Shown here piece after piece: positions 19,058 through 28,172 of a stretch of DNA of 64,000 nucleotides. Source of the DNA: Bacteroidales bacterium (GTDB taxonomy: Bacteria > Bacteroidota > Bacteroidia > Bacteroidales > UBA12077); the NCBI GenBank assembly GCA_028282785.1, contig JANQHE010000038.1, forward strand, positions 91,788 through 155,787, in the 5' to 3' direction. The notes under the pieces are model-generated. The model was not told where the DNA came from. It saw nothing but the letters and a program-made list of their open reading frames with translations, and did no database searches. Each line of letters begins with the position of its first letter. The stretch's first letter is position 1. Made by a program: the position numbers and the translations under genes.

Positions 19058-19092
19058 TTGATATTTTCTACATTAGCTTTTAATAGAAATTT

Positions 19093-20877
19093 TTAATCTT
19101 CTGAAAACTTTTTTAATAAATTTCTATATGCTGAGAACACATTTGCGCGGCTTACAAAACCAACATACCTGCCATTATCAACAACAGGCAAATTATAATG
19201 ATCCGAGATTTTAAATTTCTTTGCAACATCTTCCATGGATTCATCAGGAGTAACTATTGGAGAAGGCATGTACATTAATTCATGAACATAAACAGAATCA
19301 TATTTTTCTCTTTCGAACATTATTTCACGGATATCGTTAATGAAAACAATACCTAACAATGTGTTATCTTCATCAATAACAGGTACAATATTTCTTTTCG
19401 ATTTAGCAATTACTTTTACTAAATTACCTAATGTTGCATTTTCATGAATTGTCAGAAAGTTCGTTTCGATTAGTTTGCTAACTTTTAAGATAGACAATAC
19501 AACTTTGTCTTTATCATGCGTAAATAATTCGCCTCTTCTTGCTAATTGATAGGTATAAACCGAATATTTTTCGAAGATTCTTGTTGTAGCAAACGAAACA
19601 CTCGCACCTATCATTAATGGCATGATCAGACTATAACCTCCTGTAATTTCTGCTATTAAGAATATTGCTGTTAAAGGTGCATGTAAAACACCGGCAATTA
19701 ATCCAACCATTCCTACCAGGGCAAAATTACTATATGATAAGTTTTTTAATCCGAAATATTGAATTACCTGGGCAAATAATAGTCCTGTATTTGCACCAAT
19801 AAATAGCGTTGGTGCAAAAATTCCACCTACACCTCCTGCGCCAAAAGTAAAAGAGGTAGCGCAAACCTTAAATAAAATGACCAGAATAAAAATAACAAAT
19901 ACCCAAATCATGTTATCCTGAAGGTTATAAAATATACTGTTATTAAATAAATGATCATTTGTTCCCTGCAAACATCCATTAATTGCTTCGTAACCTTCAC
20001 CATATAATGAAGGGAAAAAGAAAATCAATATTCCAAGGGCAGAAACACCAATTACCCACCTGTAAAAACTATTCTTTTGTTTATCAAACCAATTTTGCAG
20101 AAACCTATAAACCCTTGTAAAATAAACAGATACCAGTCCAGCTAAAATTCCCAGTAAAATGTAGTATGGAATTTCATTAATATTAAACTTTTCAACAACC
20201 TTTATAGGATATAACACATCCATTCCTAAGAACAAATAAGAAGTAATGGCTGCAGATACTGAAGCAAAAAGCAGTGGTAAAAGCGAAGCAAGTGTTAAAT
20301 CTAACATAATAACCTCAAGAACAAAAACAATAGCTGCAATTGGAGCTTTAAAAATGGCAGCCATAGCTCCTGATCCTGCACAAGCCAGAAGTAATAAGAC
20401 CTGACGATAATTCAAATGAAAAAACCGTCCGATATTTGATCCCCATGCAGCTCCTGTCGCAACGGTGGGGCCTTCTAATCCAACAGAGCCTCCAAACCCT
20501 ACAGTCAACGCACTTGTAATAATGGAAGAAAACATATTATGCTGCCTGATTTTTCCATTATTCTTAGATATTGCATAAAGTGTTGTAGGAATACCATGTC
20601 CAACAGATCTTTTTATTATAAATTTGGTAAAAACGTAAACCAGAAAAATTCCAATGGCAGGATATGCAAAATACATATAATTATGATATTGCAAAGCAAA
20701 ATCATTCGTTAGCAGGTTTTGTATTAAATGAACCGAATTTTTTATTATTACAGCAGCAAATCCAACAACTATACCGACCAGAATACTTAAAAATATCATA
20801 AATTTCCTGTCATCGATATTTTTAACCCTCCAAATCAGGAATCGTTTTATCAACGATGAAATAACTGCCATATACAC
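19093..20877 (-). CDS. ClC-type chloride channel/antiporter with CBS pair (paralog 3, most canonical)
   Basis: This is the first gene of the array (594 residues). It has the most typical ClC motifs of the three: GHGIP (93-97), GLEGP with gating Glu135, GGIFAP, and Tyr in SVYTYQ at the central-site position. The internal proton glutamate of E. coli ClC is Val here as well (FVLEV). Two CBS domains close the protein (about 460-590), which in this family can sense nucleotides. It is divergent from the M16 peptidase pair, with a 133-bp gap. Confidence 0.94.
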   Translation of the reverse strand: MYMAVISSLIKRFLIWRVKNIDDRKFMIFLSILVGIVVGFAAVIIKNSVHLIQNLLTNDFALQYHNYMYFAYPAIGIFLVYVFTKFIIKRSVGHGIPTTLYAISKNNGKIRQHNMFSSIITSALTVGFGGSVGLEGPTVATGAAWGSNIGRFFHLNYRQVLLLLACAGSGAMAAIFKAPIAAIVFVLEVIMLDLTLASLLPLLFASVSAAITSYLFLGMDVLYPIKVVEKFNINEIPYYILLGILAGLVSVYFTRVYRFLQNWFDKQKNSFYRWVIGVSALGILIFFFPSLYGEGYEAINGCLQGTNDHLFNNSIFYNLQDNMIWVFVIFILVILFKVCATSFTFGAGGVGGIFAPTLFIGANTGLLFAQVIQYFGLKNLSYSNFALVGMVGLIAGVLHAPLTAIFLIAEITGGYSLIMPLMIGASVSFATTRIFEKYSVYTYQLARRGELFTHDKDKVVLSILKVSKLIETNFLTIHENATLGNLVKVIAKSKRNIVPVIDEDNTLLGIVFINDIREIMFEREKYDSVYVHELMYMPSPIVTPDESMEDVAKKFKISDHYNLPVVDNGRYVGFVSRANVFSAYRNLLKKFSED

Positions 20878-20980
20878 TTCGGTTTATTTTACAAGTCTGT
20901 AAAAAAAATGATTTTTTTTCAAATTCCCTTAAATTAATCAACATTTATCTGAACAACTTATATCTTATGCGTTAATTATA

Positions 20981-20988
20981 TATGTTTG
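20981..20988 (+). promoter_or_regulatory. -7 promoter box for the M16 peptidase pair
   Basis: TATGTTTG fits TAnnTTTG and lies 22 bp before the start of the first peptidase gene. A -33 box is not clear. Confidence 0.4.
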
Positions 20989-21010
20989 CATTTTAATTTA
21001 ATTTTTTAAT

Positions 21011-22249
21011 ATGATAAAATTCGAGAAATTTTCGTTAGATAACGGTTTAAAGTTTATAGTACATAAGGATCCTTCTACAACTATTGTTGCGTTTAATGTT
21101 TTGTATAATGTAGGCTCTCGTGATGAAAATCCTGACCGAACCGGTTTTGCACATTTATTTGAGCATTTGATGTTTGAAGGTAGTAAGAACATTCCATCGT
21201 ATGATACACCGCTTCAGAAAGTTGGTGGTGAGAATAATGCATTTACATCCAACGATATCACCAATTATTATATTACAGTTCCAAAAGAAAATATGGAAAC
21301 CGCCTTCTGGCTGGAATCAGATAGAATGTTAGGTTTGGATTTCTCAGAAAGAAAACTGGAAATTCAAAAAGATGTGGTAATTGAAGAGTTTAATCAAAGA
21401 TATTTGAACCAGCCTTATGGAGATGCATTTTTATTACTCAGACCATTAGCATATAAAGTGCATCCTTATCTGTGGTCAACAATTGGAAAAGATATTTCAC
21501 ATATCAAAAATGCCAATATTACTAATGTTAAAAACTTTTTTAACCATCACTATGCACCTAATAATGCCATTGTTTGTGTAGCTGGAAATGTTACGAAATC
21601 AGAAGTTCGTCTACTCGCAGAAAAATGGTTTTCAGATATTCCCCAAAGAGACATACAATCAAGAGATCTTAAAAAAGAACCACCACAAAAAGAAGCAAGA
21701 ACATTAACTGTCGAAAGGAATGTTCCTTTTAAAGCTATCTACAAAGCTTTTCATATGAGTTCTAAGTACAAAAGAGAATATTATGTAACGGATCTAATAT
21801 CTGACCTTTTAGCCAATGGAAAATCTTCCAGGTTGTACCGGAATCTGGTTAAAAATAAAAGATTGTTCAGCGAAATAAATGCATACATTACCGGAGATAT
21901 AGATCCTGGATTATTTATTATTAATGGAAAATTAATGAAAAAAGTAGGATTTGATGAAGCAGAAGAGGCTATTCGATCTGAGCTAAAACAAATTATTGAT
22001 GGAAGTTTCATGGATTATGAGGTGGAAAAAGTAAAAAACAAATTCGAATCTGTATATCAGTTTAGTCAATTAAGTACACTTAATAAAGCAATGAGTCTAT
22101 CATATTTTGAATTATTAGAAGATGCTGAGCTAATTAACCAGGAAATTGATAAATACAGAAGTGTGCAACGAGAAGAAATTGTAAAAGTAGCGTCCAAATT
22201 ATTTAAAACCGAGAATTCTTCTACTCTTTATTATCTTCCTAAAAATTAA
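21011..22249 (+). CDS. M16 family zinc metallopeptidase, catalytic subunit
   Basis: The 412-residue protein carries the inverted zinc motif HxxEH as His48-Leu-Phe-Glu51-His52 in FAHLFEHLMFEGSKN, with the distal Glu in VVIEEFNQ (about 125-126). These M16B enzymes resemble the mitochondrial processing peptidase beta subunit. No signal peptide is evident, so a cytoplasmic role is likely unless it leaves by another route. It is followed three bases later by a second M16 protein without the zinc motif, which fits an active/inactive heterodimer. Confidence 0.93.
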   Translation: MIKFEKFSLDNGLKFIVHKDPSTTIVAFNVLYNVGSRDENPDRTGFAHLFEHLMFEGSKNIPSYDTPLQKVGGENNAFTSNDITNYYITVPKENMETAFWLESDRMLGLDFSERKLEIQKDVVIEEFNQRYLNQPYGDAFLLLRPLAYKVHPYLWSTIGKDISHIKNANITNVKNFFNHHYAPNNAIVCVAGNVTKSEVRLLAEKWFSDIPQRDIQSRDLKKEPPQKEARTLTVERNVPFKAIYKAFHMSSKYKREYYVTDLISDLLANGKSSRLYRNLVKNKRLFSEINAYITGDIDPGLFIINGKLMKKVGFDEAEEAIRSELKQIIDGSFMDYEVEKVKNKFESVYQFSQLSTLNKAMSLSYFELLEDAELINQEIDKYRSVQREEIVKVASKLFKTENSSTLYYLPKN

Positions 22250-22252
22250 AAA

Positions 22253-23539
22253 ATGAATTTAAACAGAAAAGTACACCCCGAATACAGAACCATTAAGAAC
22301 ATAAACATTCCTGTTCCAGCTATTTTAAACCTTGACAACGGAGTCCCAACTTATGTAATAAATGCAGGCACTCAAGATATTATTAAAATTGACATACAAT
22401 TTAATGCCGGTAACTGGTATCAGGCTAAACCTACAATTGCCAGAACAACTAACGAAATGTTGCTTGAAGGTACACAAAACTTATCTTCTCAGGAAATAGC
22501 AGAAAAACTGGATTTTTATGGTGCTTTTATTCATCCGCAACCTACCAAAGATTTTGCTAATATTGCTTTGTATACCTTAAAAAAATATTTACCGGAAACA
22601 ATAAAGATCCTTGAAGAAATAATTAAATATCCAACATTTCCCGGAAATGAACTAGATACTTATTTAGCCAAACACAAACAAAAGTTTCTTATTGAATTAG
22701 AGAAAATTACCAATTTGGCTCGTCGTGAGTTTAACGAACAGCTTTTTGGCAACACTCATCCTTATGGAGCTAAAGTCGAAATTAAAGATTATGATAATAT
22801 CTCAAAAGAGGATTTACTGGATTTCCATAAAAAGTTTTATAATTCCAATAATTGTAAAATTATCATATCGGGAAAGGTTGACGATAAAGATATACAGCTT
22901 ATAAATCAACATTTTGGGAAAGATCAATGGAACTACCAAACAGAAATTAAAAATCCACACTTTGATTTTCCAGCTCATGTAAAGAAAGAATTAATTGTAG
23001 AGAAAAAGGATGTAACACAATCTGCCATTAGACTTGGAAAAATAATTATAAACAATGACCATGCAGATTATCATAAGTTAAATGTGGTTAATACTATACT
23101 CGGAGGTTATTTTGGATCTCGTCTAATGAAAAAAATTCGCGAAAACAAGGGCTACACCTATGGAATTAATTCTGTTTTAGTATCATTTAAGAACACGGGT
23201 TATTTTGTAATTCTTTCCGAAGTAGGTGCTGATGTTACTAAAATGGCTGTGGACGATATTTTAACTGAAGTTAAAAAACTTCGGGAAAGAATTGTCCCTA
23301 ATGACGAACTGGAACTAGTCAAAAATTACATGCTGGGAGATTTATTACGTTCATTTGATGGAGCATTTGAGATTGCCTCATCTTTTAAACCGGTTATTGA
23401 GCTTGAACTGAAACTGGATTATTACAAGAAACAAATTGAAACAATAAAATCAATAACTCCTGATGAAATAATAGCTATTGCTAATAAATACTTACACGAA
23501 GATACACTGGCAAGAACCATTGTGGGGAAATACAATTAA
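22253..23539 (+). CDS. M16 family peptidase-like protein, non-catalytic subunit
   Basis: This 428-residue M16 fold protein lacks HxxEH: the matching segment reads TTNEMLLEGTQNL. It keeps the C-terminal-half Arg/Tyr substrate motif in RENKGYTYGINS (about 288-299). This is the pattern of the alpha-type partner in MPP-like M16B pairs, where the active subunit cleaves and this one helps bind the peptide. The three-base spacing from the catalytic gene indicates co-expression. Confidence 0.9.
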   Translation: MNLNRKVHPEYRTIKNINIPVPAILNLDNGVPTYVINAGTQDIIKIDIQFNAGNWYQAKPTIARTTNEMLLEGTQNLSSQEIAEKLDFYGAFIHPQPTKDFANIALYTLKKYLPETIKILEEIIKYPTFPGNELDTYLAKHKQKFLIELEKITNLARREFNEQLFGNTHPYGAKVEIKDYDNISKEDLLDFHKKFYNSNNCKIIISGKVDDKDIQLINQHFGKDQWNYQTEIKNPHFDFPAHVKKELIVEKKDVTQSAIRLGKIIINNDHADYHKLNVVNTILGGYFGSRLMKKIRENKGYTYGINSVLVSFKNTGYFVILSEVGADVTKMAVDDILTEVKKLRERIVPNDELELVKNYMLGDLLRSFDGAFEIASSFKPVIELELKLDYYKKQIETIKSITPDEIIAIANKYLHEDTLARTIVGKYN

Positions 23540-23572
23540 CCAAAAAAAATCGTTTAACATTTAAACTATATA

Positions 23573-23668
23573 CCAACGAATGAAAATAACAGAATCTGAT
23601 ATTTTATATTTATAACAAAATAGTTTATTTTCATTGTTGGGGTCAATTTGACATTTAAATGTCAAATT
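23573..23668. repeat. Inverted repeat followed by a 24-bp perfect palindrome
   Basis: An inverted repeat has a left arm at 23573-23589 and a right arm at 23625-23640, matching over 16 bases with one extra base. Five bases later a perfect 24-bp palindrome occupies 23645-23668, with TTTGACAT/ATGTCAAA half-sites around a TTAA centre. It sits about 47 bp before the type IX cargo gene and could be an operator, with the first repeat acting as a weak terminator or attenuator. The roles are inferred. Confidence 0.6.
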
Positions 23669-23714
23669 TGGGATTAATCTTTGTATTTTCGTTATTAAAA
23701 TATATCTGTTTTTT

Positions 23715-25187
23715 ATGCAAAGTCTTTTAAGGATAATAATATTTGTAACAGCTACTTGTTACTTTGATCAACTTAATGCTCAGCTAAATCTTGATCCTCC
23801 AATTTTACAAGAGGTTAGTGTATTAAGCGGTACAGGTAATGTTTATTTAAGTTGGGAATTACAAGATTCTTCTGATGTATTCATTTATAGAAACAAAATA
23901 CCGCCTACAAGTCAATCTCCCGAATGGGAGCTTATTGCAACAATAACAGACACCTCAATTACAAACTATACCGATTTTACCGCTAATGCCGATACAATGG
24001 TCAGAATCTATAAAGTAAGAGCTGAATCGGATGGTTACGATTCTGAAAAGTTCCCAACAACATACCTGACCTCAGCGTTTGATTCTTGCAACTCGCAAAT
24101 AAATTTAAACTGGACCATATATGTAAATAGTATTTATGATGAAGGCGATATAACAGTGAACAGTTATGAAGTTTATCAAATCGAAGAGGGTGGGCCTCCA
24201 CAATTATTAGGTCAATTTAGTTCAGATGTTAAAACATATACATCCGAAAATGTTAATGCAAATACCAATTATAGATTTTATATAAATTTAATTCCGCAAC
24301 ATGCTCTTTCATCCGCATCATCTTCAAATTCCAATGATATTTATACTGAAATGTTATTAAGTCCTTCATATATAAATGCGGTTGCTGCCTCAGTTAATAG
24401 ATCGGAAATTAATCTGAAATTTGAAATAGATCCGGGGTCCGAGCTGGATACATATAAACTATTACGATCAGATTCTCCCACAGGGAATTACGATACACTG
24501 GAAACAATTACTACTGCTTCATCGACAATTACTACTATAGATTCTAACATAGATCCGAATAATTCCGTTTATTATTATAAACTGATCTCTGTAAATGAAT
24601 GTGGTATTGAAACTACAAATTCGGACATAATCAATAATATTTTACTTGAAATTGATAATAGTTTGTATGATAATTCACTTAGTTGGAATGAATTTAAGGA
24701 AGGTTTTTTCGTTGATTATAAGATCTACAGAGTTATTAATGATCTTGATCCGGAATTAATTGGTGATCGTAACTTTAATTATTTTGACGATAATATAGAA
24801 GAATATCAAAATTACACTCAATTTTGTTACTATGTGCAGGCTCTGGAATCAGGAACTCCCTCTGATGATTATAGCCAATCAAATATTGTGTGTGTTTATT
24901 TGAAACCAAAAGTTTACATTCCCGAAGTTTTCACTCCAAACGGAGACGGTATAAATGATGAATTTAAACCCATGTTTAGTTTTATTCCTAATTCTTATGT
25001 ATTAAAGATTTTTAATCGATGGGGAAATACATTATTTGAAACTTCGGATTATTCTAAATCGTGGAATGGAACAGAAGCTAATGGTAACTCGGCTCCAACA
25101 GGTGCGTATATATATTATGTCAAATTAACGACAGAAAACGGGCAGACCTTTGAACAAAGGGGAAATGTTATGGTTATCTATCCATAA
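23715..25187 (+). CDS. Secreted protein with fibronectin-III-like domains and gliding-motility/T9SS type-B sorting domain
   Basis: The 490-residue protein starts with a signal peptide (first ~22 residues, ending about LNAQ). Several fibronectin-III-like beta-sandwich segments follow (about 30-390), with VYLSWEL, INLNWTI and KLLRSDS strands. The C-terminal ~85 residues hold VFTPNGDGINDEF, LKIFNRWGNTLFET, WNGTEANG and PTGAYIYYVKLT. This is the CHU_C gliding-motility domain, the type-B sorting signal of the type IX secretion system. The protein is thus predicted to be exported to or beyond the cell surface. Type IX machinery genes are not in the window. Confidence 0.93.
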   Translation: MQSLLRIIIFVTATCYFDQLNAQLNLDPPILQEVSVLSGTGNVYLSWELQDSSDVFIYRNKIPPTSQSPEWELIATITDTSITNYTDFTANADTMVRIYKVRAESDGYDSEKFPTTYLTSAFDSCNSQINLNWTIYVNSIYDEGDITVNSYEVYQIEEGGPPQLLGQFSSDVKTYTSENVNANTNYRFYINLIPQHALSSASSSNSNDIYTEMLLSPSYINAVAASVNRSEINLKFEIDPGSELDTYKLLRSDSPTGNYDTLETITTASSTITTIDSNIDPNNSVYYYKLISVNECGIETTNSDIINNILLEIDNSLYDNSLSWNEFKEGFFVDYKIYRVINDLDPELIGDRNFNYFDDNIEEYQNYTQFCYYVQALESGTPSDDYSQSNIVCVYLKPKVYIPEVFTPNGDGINDEFKPMFSFIPNSYVLKIFNRWGNTLFETSDYSKSWNGTEANGNSAPTGAYIYYVKLTTENGQTFEQRGNVMVIYP

Positions 25188-25225
25188 TACTATCGCTCCT
25201 GGAACGTAATTGATCAAATTTTCAC

Positions 25226-25233
25226 TAACTTTG
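25226..25233 (+). promoter_or_regulatory. -7 promoter box upstream of relA/spoT
   Basis: TAACTTTG matches TAnnTTTG, 22 bp before the start codon. A nearby TTG lies only 13 bp upstream, so the -33 element is uncertain. Confidence 0.4.
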
Positions 25234-25255
25234 TAGTACATTTTAAAGTATAGCT

Positions 25256-27526
25256 ATGAGTGGCATAATTACTGATATAAAGACTAATATAACCGACGAG
25301 GATGCTTATGCGGAAAAATTGTATGAGGATTTGATCGCAAGCTGCTCACAGCATGTCAAAAAAAAAGATTTAAAACTTGTTCGTAAAGCTTTTGATTTAG
25401 CAAAAGAATCACATAAAGGTGTTAAACGTAAGTCAGGAGAACCATATATTGTTCATCCCGTTGAAGTGGCTAAAATTGTAACTTCGGAAATTGGTTTAGG
25501 TGCCGTGTCTATAGCATGTGCGCTGCTTCATGATGTAGTTGAAGATACTGAGTATACTTTAGAAGATATCGAACATTTTTTTGGTGAGAAAATTGCATCA
25601 ATTATTGATGGTTTAACTAAAATCTCCGGGGTTTTTGACAAACGATCTTCTTTACAGGCCGAAAACTTTAGGAAGATGCTATTGACTCTTTCAGATGATG
25701 TTCGCGTAATTCTTATAAAATTAGCAGACCGATTGCATAATATGCGTACGCTGGAATCGATGCCAACTAATAAGCAATTAAAAATTGCCGGCGAAACTAT
25801 TTATCTTTATGCACCGCTTGCCCATCGATTAGGGCTTTATTCAATAAAAACCGAACTGGAAGATTTAAGTTTAAAATACCGCCACCCCAATGTTTTTGAC
25901 GAAATTGCCTTAAAAATAAAAGATAACGAAAAGAAGCGCCAGCAGGAAATTAATCGTTTTTCTTTACCTATTATAGAAAAACTAGGAAGAAATAATATTA
26001 AGTTTGATATCAACGGCCGTCCTAAATCTATCTTTTCTATATGGAACAAAATGCAGACCAAAAATATTCCGTTTGAAGAAGTTTATGATTTAATGGCAAT
26101 TCGTATCGTTTTTAAACCTCTTAATCCGGAAATAGAAAAAGCACAATGTTGGCAAATCTATTCATTAATAACTGATATATATACTCCAAAGCCAGATCGG
26201 ATCCGCGACTGGATAAGTTCTCCCAAAGCCAATGGTTATGAGGCATTACACACAACCGTAATGGGGCCAAATGGAAAGTGGGTTGAGGTCCAAATCCGTT
26301 CTCAAAGAATGGACGAAATAGCTGAAAGAGGTTTTGCTGCACACTGGAAATATAAAGGCGAAGGATCAGGTGAAAGTGAGCTTGATAAGTGGATAAAAAA
26401 GATTCGTATAATGCTTGAGAATCCAAATTCTGATGCATTAGAATTCCTTGATGAATTTAAGATGAATCTTTTTGCAGCGGAAATAATGGTATTTACTCCA
26501 AAGGGAGATCTGAAAACTCTGCCAAAGTACTCAACTGCCCTGGATTTTGCCTATGATATTCATAGTGAAATAGGAAATAAGGCAATTGGAGCAAAAGTGA
26601 ATCACAAACTGGTCCCTTTGAATTATGTTTTAAGAAGTGGTGACCAGGTTGAAATTATTACTTCAAATAAACAGAAGATCCAGAAAGAGTGGTTGGAACA
26701 TGTAAAAACTGCAAAAGCAAAATCAAGTATAACCGATGCAATTAAGGCGGAAACGAAAGATCGTATTCAAAAGGGAAAAACAATATTAGAAACTAAACTC
26801 AGAGAATTAAAAGTTCAGCCAAGCGGACGTGTTTTAAAGAAAGTATTACCTGAATTTGAAGTTGTTACCAAAGACGAATTATATAGTAAAATTGGAAGTG
26901 GTATCATTAAACTTGATAATTTAAGAAAGATATTAAAGAAGAATACCAAAAACAAGATTATACGTTACTGGGGACTTCAAATTGCAAAATCAACTACTTC
27001 CAATAAAACCAAAAAAGAAAATATAGCTCCTAAACGGAAACAAAAATTCAGTTACAAAGATCCCCTCATAATAAAAGATTCGTCAGAGAAAGAACAAGTA
27101 AATATAGAATTCGCCAAATGCTGTAACCCAATTCCCGGAGATGAAGTTATCGGTTACAAAAACCCGGATATTGATGATGTATTAATTCATAAAGCAAAAT
27201 GCCCGAATGCAATAGAATTGATGTCAAAAGAAGGCAACTACATTGTTCGTGTAAAGTGGACCTCCCAAAAATACTTATCATCTCTGGCAAAATTATCATT
27301 AAGCGGTATAGACAGGATTGGTATTGCCGCAGATATAACTGCAATTATCTCAACTGAACTTTCGGTAAACATTCGTAAAATATTTATTGAAACCCATGAT
27401 GGTATTTTTGAAGGTGAAATTGAACTTTATGTACATAATGTTACGGACCTAAACAATCTTATCATGAACATAAGTAAAATAAAAGGTGTTGATTCGGTAA
27501 AAAGAAAGGAAGAGATCTCCAAGTAA
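25256..27526 (+). CDS. Bifunctional (p)ppGpp synthetase/hydrolase (RelA/SpoT)
   Basis: This long RSH protein (756 residues) makes and breaks the alarmone (p)ppGpp. The hydrolase HD domain is intact: His67 in YIVHPVEVA, then His92-Asp93 in LLHDVVEDT. The synthetase domain follows (about 230-350) with IRDWISSPKANGYEALHTTV. A TGS domain (about 415-475), a zinc-finger-like CCNPIPGDEVIGY segment (about 621-633) and a C-terminal ACT domain (about 680-750) complete the usual order. Because the HD residues are present, a SpoT-like bifunctional role is likely. It is followed by fur and purA, an order I have seen in other Bacteroidota. Confidence 0.96.
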   Translation: MSGIITDIKTNITDEDAYAEKLYEDLIASCSQHVKKKDLKLVRKAFDLAKESHKGVKRKSGEPYIVHPVEVAKIVTSEIGLGAVSIACALLHDVVEDTEYTLEDIEHFFGEKIASIIDGLTKISGVFDKRSSLQAENFRKMLLTLSDDVRVILIKLADRLHNMRTLESMPTNKQLKIAGETIYLYAPLAHRLGLYSIKTELEDLSLKYRHPNVFDEIALKIKDNEKKRQQEINRFSLPIIEKLGRNNIKFDINGRPKSIFSIWNKMQTKNIPFEEVYDLMAIRIVFKPLNPEIEKAQCWQIYSLITDIYTPKPDRIRDWISSPKANGYEALHTTVMGPNGKWVEVQIRSQRMDEIAERGFAAHWKYKGEGSGESELDKWIKKIRIMLENPNSDALEFLDEFKMNLFAAEIMVFTPKGDLKTLPKYSTALDFAYDIHSEIGNKAIGAKVNHKLVPLNYVLRSGDQVEIITSNKQKIQKEWLEHVKTAKAKSSITDAIKAETKDRIQKGKTILETKLRELKVQPSGRVLKKVLPEFEVVTKDELYSKIGSGIIKLDNLRKILKKNTKNKIIRYWGLQIAKSTTSNKTKKENIAPKRKQKFSYKDPLIIKDSSEKEQVNIEFAKCCNPIPGDEVIGYKNPDIDDVLIHKAKCPNAIELMSKEGNYIVRVKWTSQKYLSSLAKLSLSGIDRIGIAADITAIISTELSVNIRKIFIETHDGIFEGEIELYVHNVTDLNNLIMNISKIKGVDSVKRKEEISK

Positions 27527-27588
27527 TTTTTCTTTAAATTAATTCTAAATAAGAAAAAAAATTCATACTTTTAGCCATTGATAACAAA

Positions 27589-28065
27589 ATGTATGTTATG
27601 ATTTGTGCCGATACTAAAGATGTTGTAAAGCAAATTTTCACAGAATATCTGGAAAAACGTGGACACAGGAAAACTCCTGAACGCTACGCTATTTTAGAAG
27701 AAATATATTCTCGTGATAATCATTTTGATATAGAATCGCTCTATATTTCAATGAAAAATAAGAATTATAGAGTAAGTCGTGCAACTTTATATAACACCAT
27801 TGAATTATTATTAGAGAGTAATTTGGTAATTAAACATCAGTTTGGTAAAAACATAGCTCAATTCGAAAAAGCACATAATTGCAAACAGCACGATCATTTA
27901 ATTTGCCAGGAATGTGGAAAAGTATTGGAATTTTGCGATCCAAGAATTCATGAGATCCAGGAGACAGTTGCAGAATTAATGGATTTTAATATTAATTATC
28001 ACTCGCTTTATTTTTATGGTACCTGTAAAGACTGCGAATTAAAGAAATCTAAAAAAGAAAGTTAA
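27589..28065 (+). CDS. Fur family transcriptional regulator
   Basis: The 158 residues hold a winged helix (about 15-90; [14 protein letters not shown] and [12 protein letters not shown] are the recognition region) and a C-terminal metal-binding dimer domain. Two zinc-type cysteine pairs are visible, CQECGK and CKDCELK, and a His cluster CKQHDHLIC. This is the Fur/PerR/Zur superfamily; the metal cannot be told from sequence. It lies between relA/spoT and purA. A short ATG three codons inside (MICADTKDV) is an alternative start. Confidence 0.93.
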   Translation: MYVMICADTKDVVKQIFTEYLEKRGHRKTPERYAILEEIYSRDNHFDIESLYISMKNKNYRVSRATLYNTIELLLESNLVIKHQFGKNIAQFEKAHNCKQHDHLICQECGKVLEFCDPRIHEIQETVAELMDFNINYHSLYFYGTCKDCELKKSKKES

Positions 28066-28088
28066 TAAAAAGTTCATAAAGTATTTTC

Positions 28089-28119
28089 AAATCTCCATAA
28101 AGAACATGGGGATTTTTTT
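28089..28119 (+). terminator. Terminator downstream of fur
   Basis: AATCTCCAT pairs fully (one G-T wobble) with ATGGGGATT across an eight-base loop, and is followed by a run of T residues. Confidence 0.8.
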
Positions 28120-28172
28120 ATTTTTAAGGTTTTGTTGTAATTTGCAAACATTTTTATAAATCAGATAAATAG

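Noticed and set aside
15396..20877. Tandem ClC genes as an assembly duplication
   Set aside because: The three differ widely in sequence and motifs, so they are real diverged paralogs.
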